From contig JBDHWG010000022.1 of assembly GCA_039810085.1 (NCBI GenBank), positions 32,630 through 96,629 of the forward strand: 64,000 nt of DNA. Reading direction: 5' to 3'. Under the pieces are notes generated by a model. It saw nothing but the letters and a program-made list of their open reading frames with translations. It did no database searches and was not told the DNA's origin. This DNA is from JBDHWG01 sp039810085 (lineage in GTDB: Bacteria; Chloroflexota; Anaerolineae; Epilineales; JAHCIE01). The position numbers and the translations under genes are program-made. Shown in pieces: positions 35,596-44,214 of the stretch; positions within the stretch are counted from its first letter, which is position 1, and each line of letters begins with the position of its first letter.

Positions 35596-35625
35596 CTCCT
35601 GGCCCACGTGGGCGTGGGTCAGGAG
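35596..35625 (+). promoter_or_regulatory. Intercistronic hairpin before SIR2-like gene
   Basis: Arms CTCCTGGCCCACG (35596-35608) and CGTGGGTCAGGAG (35613-35625), loop TGGG; 13 pairs with one G-U in RNA. It lies between caspase stop and SIR2-like start (RBS GAGGAGAG follows at 35635). No U-run. It resembles the 17-bp hairpin in the other caspase operon in position and likely function. Confidence 0.6.
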
Positions 35626-35647
35626 TGTCATGCATGAGGAGAGACAG

Positions 35648-36778
35648 ATGCCGTTGAACCTGGGGCGACGGGCGGCGCAGACGCCCGACAGCGCGCTCGA
35701 AAGCATTGACATCACGCGGGCCGTGCCGATTATCAGCGATGAGGCCGTGTTCAACCTGGCCCTGACCGGCGCCGCCGCGCCCCAGGGCCTCATGCAGCTG
35801 ATTCAGAAAGAAAGCGCCTGTCCCGACGCGCTCTCGCCCGGGGCGGTGACCGGCGCGACCTTCAAGGACATGGTCGAGGCGTGGGCGCAGAACGCGTGCT
35901 ACCCGACGAAGATGGCCGAGCGGGACAACCTGGCGAAAATCTCGCGCTACTACAAGCTCGCGCAGCAGAAGGCGAACGCCATGCTGCCGACCCCCACCAT
36001 GTTCACCGACAGCGACCTCAAGGCGGATTTCTTCGAGTTCGTGAAGTTGTTCCTCTACTACGTCGCCCAGGCCGATGGCGCGCCGGCTGAGACGCTCGAT
36101 GATGTCGACAAACAGCGCGACAAGCTCTGGGCCTCGGACTTCGCCGATCATCTCGGCTACCCAAACTTCAACCAGCACCCCGACAATCCCCTGTTGGTTC
36201 TGGCGGACCTGCCCTTCTCGACCTATCTGACCACCAGCCCGTACCGGTTCCTCGAGGCCGCCCTGGTAGGGGCGCGCAAGACGCCGCGCTCGGCGTTCTG
36301 CGACTGGCACGGCGATTACCCGGACGTGAAGTCACCATTGGCCGAAGCGTGGGAGCCAAGCGCCCATGAGCCGCTCGTCTACCATCTATATGGTCTCGAC
36401 ATGTACCCCCGCTCCCTGGTGCTGACGGACGACGACTACCTGGACTTCCTCTTCAACGTGGCGCACAATAAAGACGATGATCGGAAGGACTTGCTCCCGG
36501 CCAAGGTGCGCGAGATGTTTAGCCGCGACCTCCTGGTGATGGGCTACAGTCTGAATACGTCCGCCTTCCGCGCGCTGTACGCCGGCATCATCAAGCCGAC
36601 GCTCCCGGCCAGCGAGCGCCGTGGCGTGTGCAGCTTGCAGGTGCTGCCGACACAAGAGGAGTTCGGCTATCTGCGCGATTACTTGCAGCGCGAAGCCAAG
36701 TTCGACCCCTACATTGGTGATGTCGCCAGCTACGCCGAGGAATTGCGCAAGCAGGTCACGACGCCTGCCGGGGGGTAG
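35648..36778 (+). CDS. Divergent SIR2-like protein (partner of STAND-WD40), copy 2
   Basis: 376 aa from ATG 35648, preceded by GAGGAGAGACAG; an in-frame ATG at 35630 has no RBS. It is colinear with the 30803-31807 protein: RAVPIISDEAVFNLALTG, DNPLLVLADLPFSTYLTTSP, YRFLEAAL, PLVYHLYGLDMYPRSLVLTD, LLVMGYSLNTSAFRALYAGI, LQREAKFDPYIGD. It carries an extra ~35-residue insertion after the first strand. As in copy 1, the GAGxS loop and the TTN motif are changed, which points to altered or lost NADase chemistry. It is followed by the STAND-WD40 gene after 25 bp. Confidence 0.82.
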   Translation: MPLNLGRRAAQTPDSALESIDITRAVPIISDEAVFNLALTGAAAPQGLMQLIQKESACPDALSPGAVTGATFKDMVEAWAQNACYPTKMAERDNLAKISRYYKLAQQKANAMLPTPTMFTDSDLKADFFEFVKLFLYYVAQADGAPAETLDDVDKQRDKLWASDFADHLGYPNFNQHPDNPLLVLADLPFSTYLTTSPYRFLEAALVGARKTPRSAFCDWHGDYPDVKSPLAEAWEPSAHEPLVYHLYGLDMYPRSLVLTDDDYLDFLFNVAHNKDDDRKDLLPAKVREMFSRDLLVMGYSLNTSAFRALYAGIIKPTLPASERRGVCSLQVLPTQEEFGYLRDYLQREAKFDPYIGDVASYAEELRKQVTTPAGG

Positions 36779-36803
36779 CGCCTGAGCGAACAGAGGAGGG
36801 CAC

Positions 36804-39800
36804 GTGTCTGCGGCTCCGGATGACCAAGCCAATCCCTACATCGGCCCGCGCACGTTCACCTATGAACAGCGCAACCGATTCTATGGGCGTGACCGGGAGG
36901 CGCGCGATCTGCTGTCCCGCATCATCTCGACGCGGGTGCTGCTGTTCTACGCCCAGTCGGGCGCGGGCAAAAGCTCCATCCTCAATACGCGCATTATCCC
37001 CGGCCTGCGCAGCCCGGAGGTCGGCTTCGATGTCCTGCCCATCGGGCGCGTCGGCGGCGACCTGCCGCCCGGCGTCGCCGACGTGGACAACATCTACGTC
37101 TTCAACCTGCTGACGGCCCTCGACCGCGCCCCCGAGAACCAGGCGCGCCTGGCCGAGCTGAGCCTCAAGGATTTCCTTGCCGGACTGGTGAGCGACGACG
37201 GCCTCACCTGGCGCTATGCCCCGAGTGTGGTGGCGAAGGAAGAGCCGGTCAGCGCCGCGCTCCACCGCTACGTCCTCATCATCGACCAGTTCGAGGAGCT
37301 TGTCCGGGGCCACCCCGACCGCTGGCGCGAGCGCGAAGCCTTCTTTACCCAGCTCGATGCCGCCTTGCGGGCCGACGCCAGCCTGTCGGTGGTGCTGACG
37401 CTGCGCGCCGACTACGTGGCCGCCCTCGACCCCTATGCCCACCTGGTGCAGGACCGCCTGAGTGGGCGCTTCTACATGGAGAACCTGGGGATCGAGGCCG
37501 CCCTCGAGGCGATTCGGCGGCCGGCCAAGGAGGCCGGGCGGGAGTTCGAGCCAGGCGCCGCCGAGCTGCTGGCGAAGAACCTGTCGCAAGTCCAGGTTCC
37601 CGGCCGCGAGGAGACGGTGGACGGGGAGTACGTGGAGCCGGTGCAGCTCCAGGTGGTGTGCTACCGGCTGTGGGAGAAGGTGAAGGACAAGCCGCCGGGG
37701 CCGATCACGAAAGCCGACGTGGAGACGGCGGGGGACGTGGACTCGGCGCTCACCGACTTCTACAACGATGCCCTCCAGACTGTCGTCACCACGCCCGGCC
37801 TGGGCGTGACCGAGCCGGATCTGCGCCGCTGGTTCTCGACCAAGCTGATTACCCCGGCCGGGACGCGCGGCATCGTCTTCCGGGGTGAGCACGACACCGA
37901 GGGCATGCCCAACGCCGTCGTGGACAGCCTCCAGAATCAGTTCCTGCTGCGCACCGAGCCGCGCGCGGGCGGGGAGTGGGTCGAGCTGGTCCACGACCGC
38001 TTCGTGGACCCCATCTTGCGCGCCAACCGCCGCGCGCAGACGCCCCTGGCGCGGGATGCCGACGAGTGGGAGAAGAGCGACCACAACGCTATGTGGCTGT
38101 ACGAGGGGCAGAAGTTGCGGGATGCGCGCGCGGCCCTGGTCGCCGAGCCGTCCAAGCATAGCGAGATCGAGCGCAAGTTCGTCGCGGCGGGGGAGCAGCG
38201 GCGGCGGCGGCTCATCGCCGGCGTCGTCACGGGCGTGGCTTTGCTGCTTATCTTCGCCGGGCTGGCGTTTTGGGGGTGGCGCAACGCCACGTTGGCCCGT
38301 GACCAGCAGCAGCTCGCGCTCTCGCGGCAGCTCGCGGCGCAGTCGGCCAACCTGGAGGAGAGTCGCCCCGATCTCGGCCTCCTCCTGGGCAACGAAGCCT
38401 ATCAGATTGCGGATACTGCCGAGGCCAGGGGGGCCCCGCTGACCGCCTTGCTGCAGAACCCCGCCATGCTGTCGCGCTTGGATGGCGCCAGCGACTGGGT
38501 TTGGAGCGTGGCGCTCAGCCCCGACGGCAAGACCCTGGCCGAGGCCAGCGCCGACAAGAAGATTCGGCTGTGGGACGTGTCCAACCCGCGGCGGCCCCAA
38601 GTGCTTGGCGAGCCGCTCACCGATGATCGCATGTCGTACGTCTACAGTGTCGCTTTCCGTCCCGACGGCAAGCTGCTCGCGTCGGCCGGTGGCGACAACT
38701 TCATCCGCCTGTGGGACGTGTCCGACCCGGCGCACACCTTCCGCGTCGCCGCGCCGCTCGAGGGCCACAAGAGCCAGGTGTGGGTGGTGGCGTTCAGTCC
38801 CGATGGCAAGATCCTCGCCTCCGGTAGTTTCGACAACACTATCCGTTTGTGGGACGTGTCCGACCCGACGCAGCCCAAGCCGCTCGGCGAGCCGCTCCAA
38901 GGGCATAAGGGCTGGGTGAGGAGCGCGGCGTTCAGCCCGGACGGCAAGACCCTCGCCTCCGGCAGCTACGATACGACCATCCGCCTGTGGGACGTGTCCG
39001 ACCCGACGCAGCCCAAGCCGCTCGGCGAGCCGCTTGCAGGGCATAGCGGGTGGGTTTGGAGCGTGGCGTTCAGCCCGGACGGCAAGACCCTCGCCTCCGG
39101 CAGTTGGGATAACACCATCCGCCTGTGGGACGTGTCCAACCCGGCGCAGGCCCACTGGGCGGGTGTGTCGCTGGAGAACCACACGGACAATGTGAACAGT
39201 GTCGCGTTCAGGCCGGACGGGAAGATTCTGGCGTCGGCCAGCGCCGACAACACGATCCGGCTGTGGGACGTGTCTAACATCCAGCAGGCCCACCCCCTCG
39301 GCCAGCCGCTCACCGGCCACACGTCGTGGGTCTATACGGTGGCTTTCAGTCCTAACGGTAAGATGATCGCCTCGGGGAGCGCCGACAACACGGGGCGCTT
39401 GTGGGACGTCTCCAATCCGGCGCAGCCCCATTCCCTGGAGATCCCCTTGACGGGTCACGCAGTGGGCGTGCGGAGTGTCGCCGTCAGTCGAGATGGTAAG
39501 CTGCTTGCCTCCGGCGGCGCGGATCAGACGATCCGTTTGTGGGCCATGTCCGCCCCGCAGCAGGCCCAGCCTCTCGGCGAGCCACTCACCGGCCACAAGG
39601 GGTGGGTCTGGAGCGTCGCCTTTAGTCCCGATAGCAAGACCCTGGCGTCGGCGAGCGGGGACTGGACCGTTCGTTTGTGGGATGTATCCAATCCCCAGCA
39701 GGCGCGTTTCCTTGGTCCATCCCTTGGCGGTCACTCGGCGGCCATCCGCGCCGTGGCGTTTAGCCCGAACGGCAAGACCCTCGCCACCGGCAGCGACGAC

Positions 39801-40523
39801 AAGACCATCATTTTGTGGGACGTGTCCAAGCCAGACTATCCTCAGCCGCTCGGCGCGCCCCTGGCGGCGCACACGAATGGCGTGCGCAGCGTCGCCTTCA
39901 GCCCAGACGGCAAGACCCTCGCCTCCGGAAGTGACGATGGGACGATTATCTTGTGGGACGTGTCCAACCCGGCGCAGCCCCGCAAGCTCGGAGCGCCGCT
40001 GACCGGCCACCGGGGTGGCGTCTGGAGCGTTGCCTTCAGCCCCAACGGCCAGCTCCTCGCCTCGGGGAGCGCCGATAACGACGTGCGCCTGTGGGACGTC
40101 GCCAGGCCCGATCAGGCGCATGCTCTTGGAGTTCCGCTCACCGGCCACACAAGTCCGGTGTGGAGCGTTGCCTTTAGTCCGAATGGCAATACTCTCGCCT
40201 CGGCGAGCTGGGACGACACCATCCGGCTGTGGTATGTCGCCAACGTCGAGCGGGCCGGGGCGCTGGGCGCGCCCTTGGCGGACCATACGGGCCAGGTCGT
40301 CGCCGTGACCTTCAGCCCCGACGGCAAGACGCTGGTGTCGGGGAGCGTTGACACGACGATCCGGCTGTGGGACGTGGACCCGCAATCCTGGCAGGCGCGG
40401 GCGTGCCGCCTCGCGGGGCGCAACCTGACCCTGGACGAGTGGAACCAGTACATCGGCCCGGACATTCGCTACCACAAGACGTGCCCCGACCAGCCGCCCG
40501 GCGACGGCGCGCCCGACTCATAG
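36804..40523 (+). CDS. STAND NTPase with TM segment and 14 WD40 repeats
   Basis: 1239 aa from GTG 36804 behind GGAGGG. nSTAND domain at 10-~400 with NPYIGPRTFTYEQRNRFYGR, Walker A AQSGAGKSS (50-58) and YVLIIDQFEE (~155); one membrane helix at ~470-492 (LIAGVVTGVALLLIFAGLAF). Fourteen WD40 repeats follow, built on SVAFSPDGKTLASGS / TIRLWDVSDPTQP, closing with WDVDPQSW ... EWNQYIG ... TCP as in the caspase-WD40 protein. Fourteen repeats suggest two seven-bladed propellers. It probably senses a ligand with the propellers and signals to the SIR2-like and caspase products of the same operon. Confidence 0.93.
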   Translation: MSAAPDDQANPYIGPRTFTYEQRNRFYGRDREARDLLSRIISTRVLLFYAQSGAGKSSILNTRIIPGLRSPEVGFDVLPIGRVGGDLPPGVADVDNIYVFNLLTALDRAPENQARLAELSLKDFLAGLVSDDGLTWRYAPSVVAKEEPVSAALHRYVLIIDQFEELVRGHPDRWREREAFFTQLDAALRADASLSVVLTLRADYVAALDPYAHLVQDRLSGRFYMENLGIEAALEAIRRPAKEAGREFEPGAAELLAKNLSQVQVPGREETVDGEYVEPVQLQVVCYRLWEKVKDKPPGPITKADVETAGDVDSALTDFYNDALQTVVTTPGLGVTEPDLRRWFSTKLITPAGTRGIVFRGEHDTEGMPNAVVDSLQNQFLLRTEPRAGGEWVELVHDRFVDPILRANRRAQTPLARDADEWEKSDHNAMWLYEGQKLRDARAALVAEPSKHSEIERKFVAAGEQRRRRLIAGVVTGVALLLIFAGLAFWGWRNATLARDQQQLALSRQLAAQSANLEESRPDLGLLLGNEAYQIADTAEARGAPLTALLQNPAMLSRLDGASDWVWSVALSPDGKTLAEASADKKIRLWDVSNPRRPQVLGEPLTDDRMSYVYSVAFRPDGKLLASAGGDNFIRLWDVSDPAHTFRVAAPLEGHKSQVWVVAFSPDGKILASGSFDNTIRLWDVSDPTQPKPLGEPLQGHKGWVRSAAFSPDGKTLASGSYDTTIRLWDVSDPTQPKPLGEPLAGHSGWVWSVAFSPDGKTLASGSWDNTIRLWDVSNPAQAHWAGVSLENHTDNVNSVAFRPDGKILASASADNTIRLWDVSNIQQAHPLGQPLTGHTSWVYTVAFSPNGKMIASGSADNTGRLWDVSNPAQPHSLEIPLTGHAVGVRSVAVSRDGKLLASGGADQTIRLWAMSAPQQAQPLGEPLTGHKGWVWSVAFSPDSKTLASASGDWTVRLWDVSNPQQARFLGPSLGGHSAAIRAVAFSPNGKTLATGSDDKTIILWDVSKPDYPQPLGAPLAAHTNGVRSVAFSPDGKTLASGSDDGTIILWDVSNPAQPRKLGAPLTGHRGGVWSVAFSPNGQLLASGSADNDVRLWDVARPDQAHALGVPLTGHTSPVWSVAFSPNGNTLASASWDDTIRLWYVANVERAGALGAPLADHTGQVVAVTFSPDGKTLVSGSVDTTIRLWDVDPQSWQARACRLAGRNLTLDEWNQYIGPDIRYHKTCPDQPPGDGAPDS

Positions 40524-40549
40524 CGGCAAAGACATCGGCTACCCTCGTC

Positions 40550-40578
40550 TTGACACACGGGGGTGAGTGTGGGACAAT
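40550..40578 (+). promoter_or_regulatory. Promoter directly in front of GNAT gene (leaderless transcript likely)
   Basis: TTGACA (40550-40555), 17-bp spacer, GACAAT (40573-40578). The ATG begins 7 nt after the -10 element, at the expected start point, and no RBS is present. Confidence 0.55.
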
Positions 40579-40584
40579 AGCCGC

Positions 40585-41403
40585 ATGGCTATTCCAGCGC
40601 ACGCCCCCCATCCCCCCCTCGACCCGACGGCGGTGCGCGCCGTCGTCGCGGCGCACATGGCGGAGAGCCACCGCCGCCTCGACGGCCAGACGGAGCCGCT
40701 CGGCCCCTTGCTCCTGTACACCCACCCGGCCTTCGGCTGGACGTTCTTCAACACGGCGCGCTTGATTTATCCCATGACCCAGGCGGAGGCCGAGCGCCTG
40801 CTGCCGGTCGTCGAGGACTACTTCCGCGCTCGCGGCGTCCTGCCGGCGTGGGAGATGCTCGCCGCCCTCGCGCCGCCGCACCTGGGGAACCGCTTGCAGT
40901 TCGACGGCTACACGCTGGACCGCTACGAGAGCCTGATGGCGTGTCCGCTGGATGGCGACCGCGCCGCGCCGCCGCGGCCCATGACGCCGTGGGAGGTGCG
41001 CGAAATCGACGCGGCCCACGTCGACACCTTCCTGGCGACGTGGCGCGCCGCCTACGCCGTCGATCCCAGCAGCGATCCCGCGCCCGTGCGCCGCCTGTTC
41101 CTGCGCGACCTCGCCGCCGGCTGGCGCTTCTGGTGCGCCGGACGCGGCCGGACCATGCTCGGCACGCTGGCCGCCATCGCCATCGATGGTGTGGTCGAGA
41201 TTGCCAATGTCGGAACCGCGCCCTTGGCGCGCCGCCAGGGACTCGCCAGCCTGCTGGTGGCCCACTGCCTTGCCGAGGCCCGGCGGCAGGGCGCCCGCCT
41301 CGCCTACCTCTACGCCGCCGTCGACAGCGGCGCAGCCCGCCTGTACGCCCGGCAGGGCTTTGTCGCCATCGACACGCTCAGCGCCTACAGCCAGGAGTCC
41401 TAG
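40585..41403 (+). CDS. GNAT-family N-acetyltransferase
   Basis: 272 aa from ATG 40585. C-terminal half has the GNAT core: VEIANVGTAPLARRQGLASL (acetyl-CoA pyrophosphate loop, R/Q-x-x-G-x-A type RRQGLA), LLVAHCLAEARRQGARLAYL, SGAARLYARQGFV. The N-terminal ~130 residues (FGWTFFNTARLIYPMTQAEA, RYESLMAC) form a second, degenerate GNAT-like lobe. Substrate unknown. The gene runs into the ornithine cyclodeaminase-like gene with a 2-bp gap, so both may work on the same amino-acid substrate. Confidence 0.85.
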   Translation: MAIPAHAPHPPLDPTAVRAVVAAHMAESHRRLDGQTEPLGPLLLYTHPAFGWTFFNTARLIYPMTQAEAERLLPVVEDYFRARGVLPAWEMLAALAPPHLGNRLQFDGYTLDRYESLMACPLDGDRAAPPRPMTPWEVREIDAAHVDTFLATWRAAYAVDPSSDPAPVRRLFLRDLAAGWRFWCAGRGRTMLGTLAAIAIDGVVEIANVGTAPLARRQGLASLLVAHCLAEARRQGARLAYLYAAVDSGAARLYARQGFVAIDTLSAYSQES

Positions 41404-41405
41404 CC

Positions 41406-42395
41406 ATGCCCAGCCTGCGCGTCCTCTCCCGCGCCGACCTCCAGGCCGCCCTCGACATGCCCTCGGCCATCGCCGCCGTGCGCCAGGCGTTCGCCCAGCT
41501 CGCCCTGGGCAGGGCACAGGTCCCGCTGCGCGCGGCCCTCAACGTCGGCGCGGACGCTGTTACCCTGGTGATGCCCGCCTACCTGGCCGACAGTAGCGGG
41601 CTGGGCCTCAAGGTTGTCAGCGTGACGCCAGCCAATACAACGCGCGGCTTGCCCCTCATCCACGCCCTGGTCATCGTCCTGGACGCGCAAACCGGCGCGC
41701 CCGTGGCGGCGCTGGAGGGCGGCTGGCTGACGGCGCTGCGCACCGGCGCGGCGTCCGGCGTGGCGACGGATTTGCTGGCGCGGACCGACGCCGAGACCCT
41801 GGCCGTGTTCGGGGCGGGCACGCAGGGCGAGACGCAGGCGCTGGCCGTGTGCGCCGTCCGCCGCATCCGCCACTTGCGCATCTACGACCGCACGCCGGGC
41901 AAGGCCGACGCCCTGGCCGCGCGCCTCGCCGGGCAGCACCGCATCCCCGCCGACATCGCCGCCGCGCCCGACCCGCTGTCCGCCGTCGCCGACGCCGATA
42001 TCGTCTGCACGGCGACCACCTCGCCGTCGCCGGTCTTCCCCGGCAACGCCCTGCGCCCGGGCGCGCACGTCAACGCCATCGGCGCGTTCACCCTGGGCAC
42101 GCGGGAGCTGGACGAAGGGGTCGTCGGGCGGGCGCGCATCGTCGTGGACGAGCGGGGCGCGGCGCTGGCCGAGGCCGGCGACCTGGTGATCCCGTGGCAG
42201 GCGGGGGAAGCCGTCGGGCCGGACGAGTGGACGGAGCTGGGGGGCATCGCGGCGGGGCTGGCGCCGGGCCGCCAGCACGCCGACGAAATCACGCTGTTCA
42301 AGTCGGTCGGCAACGCGGTGCAGGACGTGGCGGTCGCCGCCCTGGCCGTGACCCGCGCCGCCGAGCGCAGCCTGGGAACCCTCGTGGCATTGTGA
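41406..42395 (+). CDS. Ornithine cyclodeaminase / mu-crystallin family protein
   Basis: 329 aa. Family features: MPSAIAAVRQAFAQLALGRA, LVMPAYLADSSGLGLKVVSV (substrate Lys), TGAPVAALEGGWLTALRTGA, Rossmann motif AVFGAGTQGETQALAVCAVR, ADIVCTATTSPSPVF, VNAIGAFTLGTRELDEGVVG, ITLFKSVGNAVQDVAVAALA. Enzymes of this family are NAD(P)-dependent cyclodeaminases, ketimine reductases or alanine/opine-type dehydrogenases; the exact reaction cannot be told from sequence. Confidence 0.9.
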   Translation: MPSLRVLSRADLQAALDMPSAIAAVRQAFAQLALGRAQVPLRAALNVGADAVTLVMPAYLADSSGLGLKVVSVTPANTTRGLPLIHALVIVLDAQTGAPVAALEGGWLTALRTGAASGVATDLLARTDAETLAVFGAGTQGETQALAVCAVRRIRHLRIYDRTPGKADALAARLAGQHRIPADIAAAPDPLSAVADADIVCTATTSPSPVFPGNALRPGAHVNAIGAFTLGTRELDEGVVGRARIVVDERGAALAEAGDLVIPWQAGEAVGPDEWTELGGIAAGLAPGRQHADEITLFKSVGNAVQDVAVAALAVTRAAERSLGTLVAL

Positions 42396-42442
42396 TACGC
42401 GGTTTGGCGTGACGGCTTCATTATATAGTAGGTAGAAATGGC

Positions 42443-42472
42443 GAACGGCTCGTGCATACACACGAGCCGTTC
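42443..42472. terminator. Bidirectional terminator hairpin between convergent genes
   Basis: Perfect 12-bp stem GAACGGCTCGTG / CACGAGCCGTTC with loop CATACA, lying between the convergent cyclodeaminase-like and Enzyme I genes. No long T-run on either side. Confidence 0.65.
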
Positions 42473-42495
42473 ATATGTCTCGCTACGCCGTTCGC

Positions 42496-44214
42496 TTAGC
42501 GGGGCGTGACCGATTTGAGGTAATCCACGACCTCGAGGGCAGTGGGCAGGTTGAGGGCATGGGCGGCGATGGCCTGGCACTCGGTCAGCGTCCACTGGCG
42601 GATGGCCGCTTTCACGCCAGGAACCGACGGCGCAGCCATGCTGAACTCGTCCAGGCCCAGGCCGAGCAGCAGCGGCGCCGCCAGCTCGTCGCCCGCCAGC
42701 TCGCCGCACATCCCGACCCACTTGCTCTGCGCGTGGGCTGCCCGGATCGTCATGTCGATCAGCCGCAGCACGGCGGGATGGTACGGGCTGGCGAGCTTCG
42801 ACACGCGCTCGTTGGTGCGGTCAACGGCCAGGGTGTACTGGGTCAGGTCATTCGTCCCAATGCTGAAGAAATCCACCACCGAGGCGAAATGATCCGCCAG
42901 GACGGCCGCCGCCGGCACCTCGACCATGATGCCGAACTGGAGACGCGCGGCGCACGGCTCGCCCTTCGCGTCAAGCTCGCGGCGCACGTCGTCCAGAATC
43001 TCCTTGGCGCGCTGGATCTCGCCCAGGCTGGACACCATGGGCAGCATGATGCGCAGGTCGGCGCCCGTCTGCCCGGCGGCGACGAGCAGAGCGCGGAACT
43101 GATTTTCGAGGATGTCGGGCCGCTCGCGGATCATCCGAATCGCGCGCCAGCCCAGGAACGGGTTCGGCTCCTGGGTGAGACCAAGGTAGCTCACCGCCTT
43201 GTCGCCGCCAATGTCCAGCGTTCGCACGACGACCGGGCGCGGGCCGAGCGCCTCGAACGTGGCGCGGTAGACTTCGCGCTGCTCGACTTCCGACGGCTCA
43301 CTCGCCCGGTCGAGGTACAGGAACTCGGTGCGGAAGAGGCCGACGCCCTCCGCGCCTAGCTCCACGGCGTGCTGCGCCTCGGCCGCGCCGCCGACGTTCG
43401 CCCCCACCTCGACGCGGCATCCGTCGCGCGTGACGGCCGGCTCCTGCGCCGACGCCGCGTTGCGCGCCTGCACCGCCTGGTACTCCGCCTGCCGCCGCCG
43501 CGCCCGCTCCAGGTTGGCGAGGGTCGGGCCGACGATGACATCGCCGGTCGTGCCGTCGAGAATCATCAGGACGTCGTTTTCGATGTCGTCGATATTGAGC
43601 GCCACATCCACGACGGCCGGAATGCCGATGCCCCGCGCCAGGATCGCCGTGTGGGACGTTGGCCCGCCGCGCATCGTACATAGGCCCAGGATGTTGGCGC
43701 GGTCGAAGCCCAGCGTATCCGACGGGGTCAGGTCCTCGGCGACGATGATGGACGGGCGCGTGAGGGTGTGGGTCTCAGTCGAGACCCCGGCCAGGCAGCG
43801 CAGGACGCGGCTGCGCACGTCACGCACGTCCTGCGCCCGCGCCCGGAAATACTCCTCCTCCAGGCTCTCCAGCGCCAGGGCGTAGTGCTCGAAGCCGTCC
43901 TGGGCGGCTGCTTCAGCGTTCACCCGCTCGGTGTGAATGGTCGAGCGCACCAGGGTGAGCAGTTCGTCATCTTCAAGAAACATCTGGTGCGCGCTGAAGA
44001 TCTCGGCCTCGCTCGCACCGACGGTCAAGCGGGCGTGCTCCTCGAGGGCGATTAATTGGGAGCGCGACAAGGCGATGGCCCGCTCCAGGCGCGCCCACTC
44101 GGCGACCGGATCGCTGACGCTGCGCCGCTCGACGGTCACGTGCGGGGGGCGATAGACCCAGGCCGGGCCGATGGCGATGCCGCCCGACGCCGCCTGCCCT
44201 TTGAACTGGCGCAT
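42496..44214 (-). CDS. ptsI: PTS Enzyme I (phosphoenolpyruvate-protein phosphotransferase)
   Basis: 572 aa, standard length. N-domain: GQAASGGIAIGPAWVYRPP and EIFSAHQMFLEDDEL; phospho-histidine His188 in MRGGPTSHTAILARGIGIPA; C-terminal PEP-binding barrel with FLYLDRASEPSEVEQREVYR, RTLDIGGDKAVSYLGLTQEP, FSIGTNDLTQYTLAVDRTNE and the catalytic Cys in VGMCGELAGDELAAPLLLGL. It transfers phosphate from PEP to HPr in the cytoplasm. The start overlaps the ptsH stop by one base (TGATG), and it closes the glucitol-type PTS operon. Confidence 0.96.
   Translation of the reverse strand: MRQFKGQAASGGIAIGPAWVYRPPHVTVERRSVSDPVAEWARLERAIALSRSQLIALEEHARLTVGASEAEIFSAHQMFLEDDELLTLVRSTIHTERVNAEAAAQDGFEHYALALESLEEEYFRARAQDVRDVRSRVLRCLAGVSTETHTLTRPSIIVAEDLTPSDTLGFDRANILGLCTMRGGPTSHTAILARGIGIPAVVDVALNIDDIENDVLMILDGTTGDVIVGPTLANLERARRRQAEYQAVQARNAASAQEPAVTRDGCRVEVGANVGGAAEAQHAVELGAEGVGLFRTEFLYLDRASEPSEVEQREVYRATFEALGPRPVVVRTLDIGGDKAVSYLGLTQEPNPFLGWRAIRMIRERPDILENQFRALLVAAGQTGADLRIMLPMVSSLGEIQRAKEILDDVRRELDAKGEPCAARLQFGIMVEVPAAAVLADHFASVVDFFSIGTNDLTQYTLAVDRTNERVSKLASPYHPAVLRLIDMTIRAAHAQSKWVGMCGELAGDELAAPLLLGLGLDEFSMAAPSVPGVKAAIRQWTLTECQAIAAHALNLPTALEVVDYLKSVTPR

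Noticed and set aside
36756..40475. 1239-codon open frame antisense to the STAND-WD40 gene
   Set aside because: It mirrors the WD40 repeats in high-GC DNA (repeating RRVGHVPQAD). No RBS and no family; the plus-strand gene has clear domains.
36804..40523. Considered the STAND-WD40 gene as part of a known AVAST/Avs5 system
   Set aside because: Avs5 is a single SIR2-STAND chain with a TPR-like sensor; here SIR2-like and STAND parts are separate, the sensor is WD40 and the SIR2 motifs are altered.
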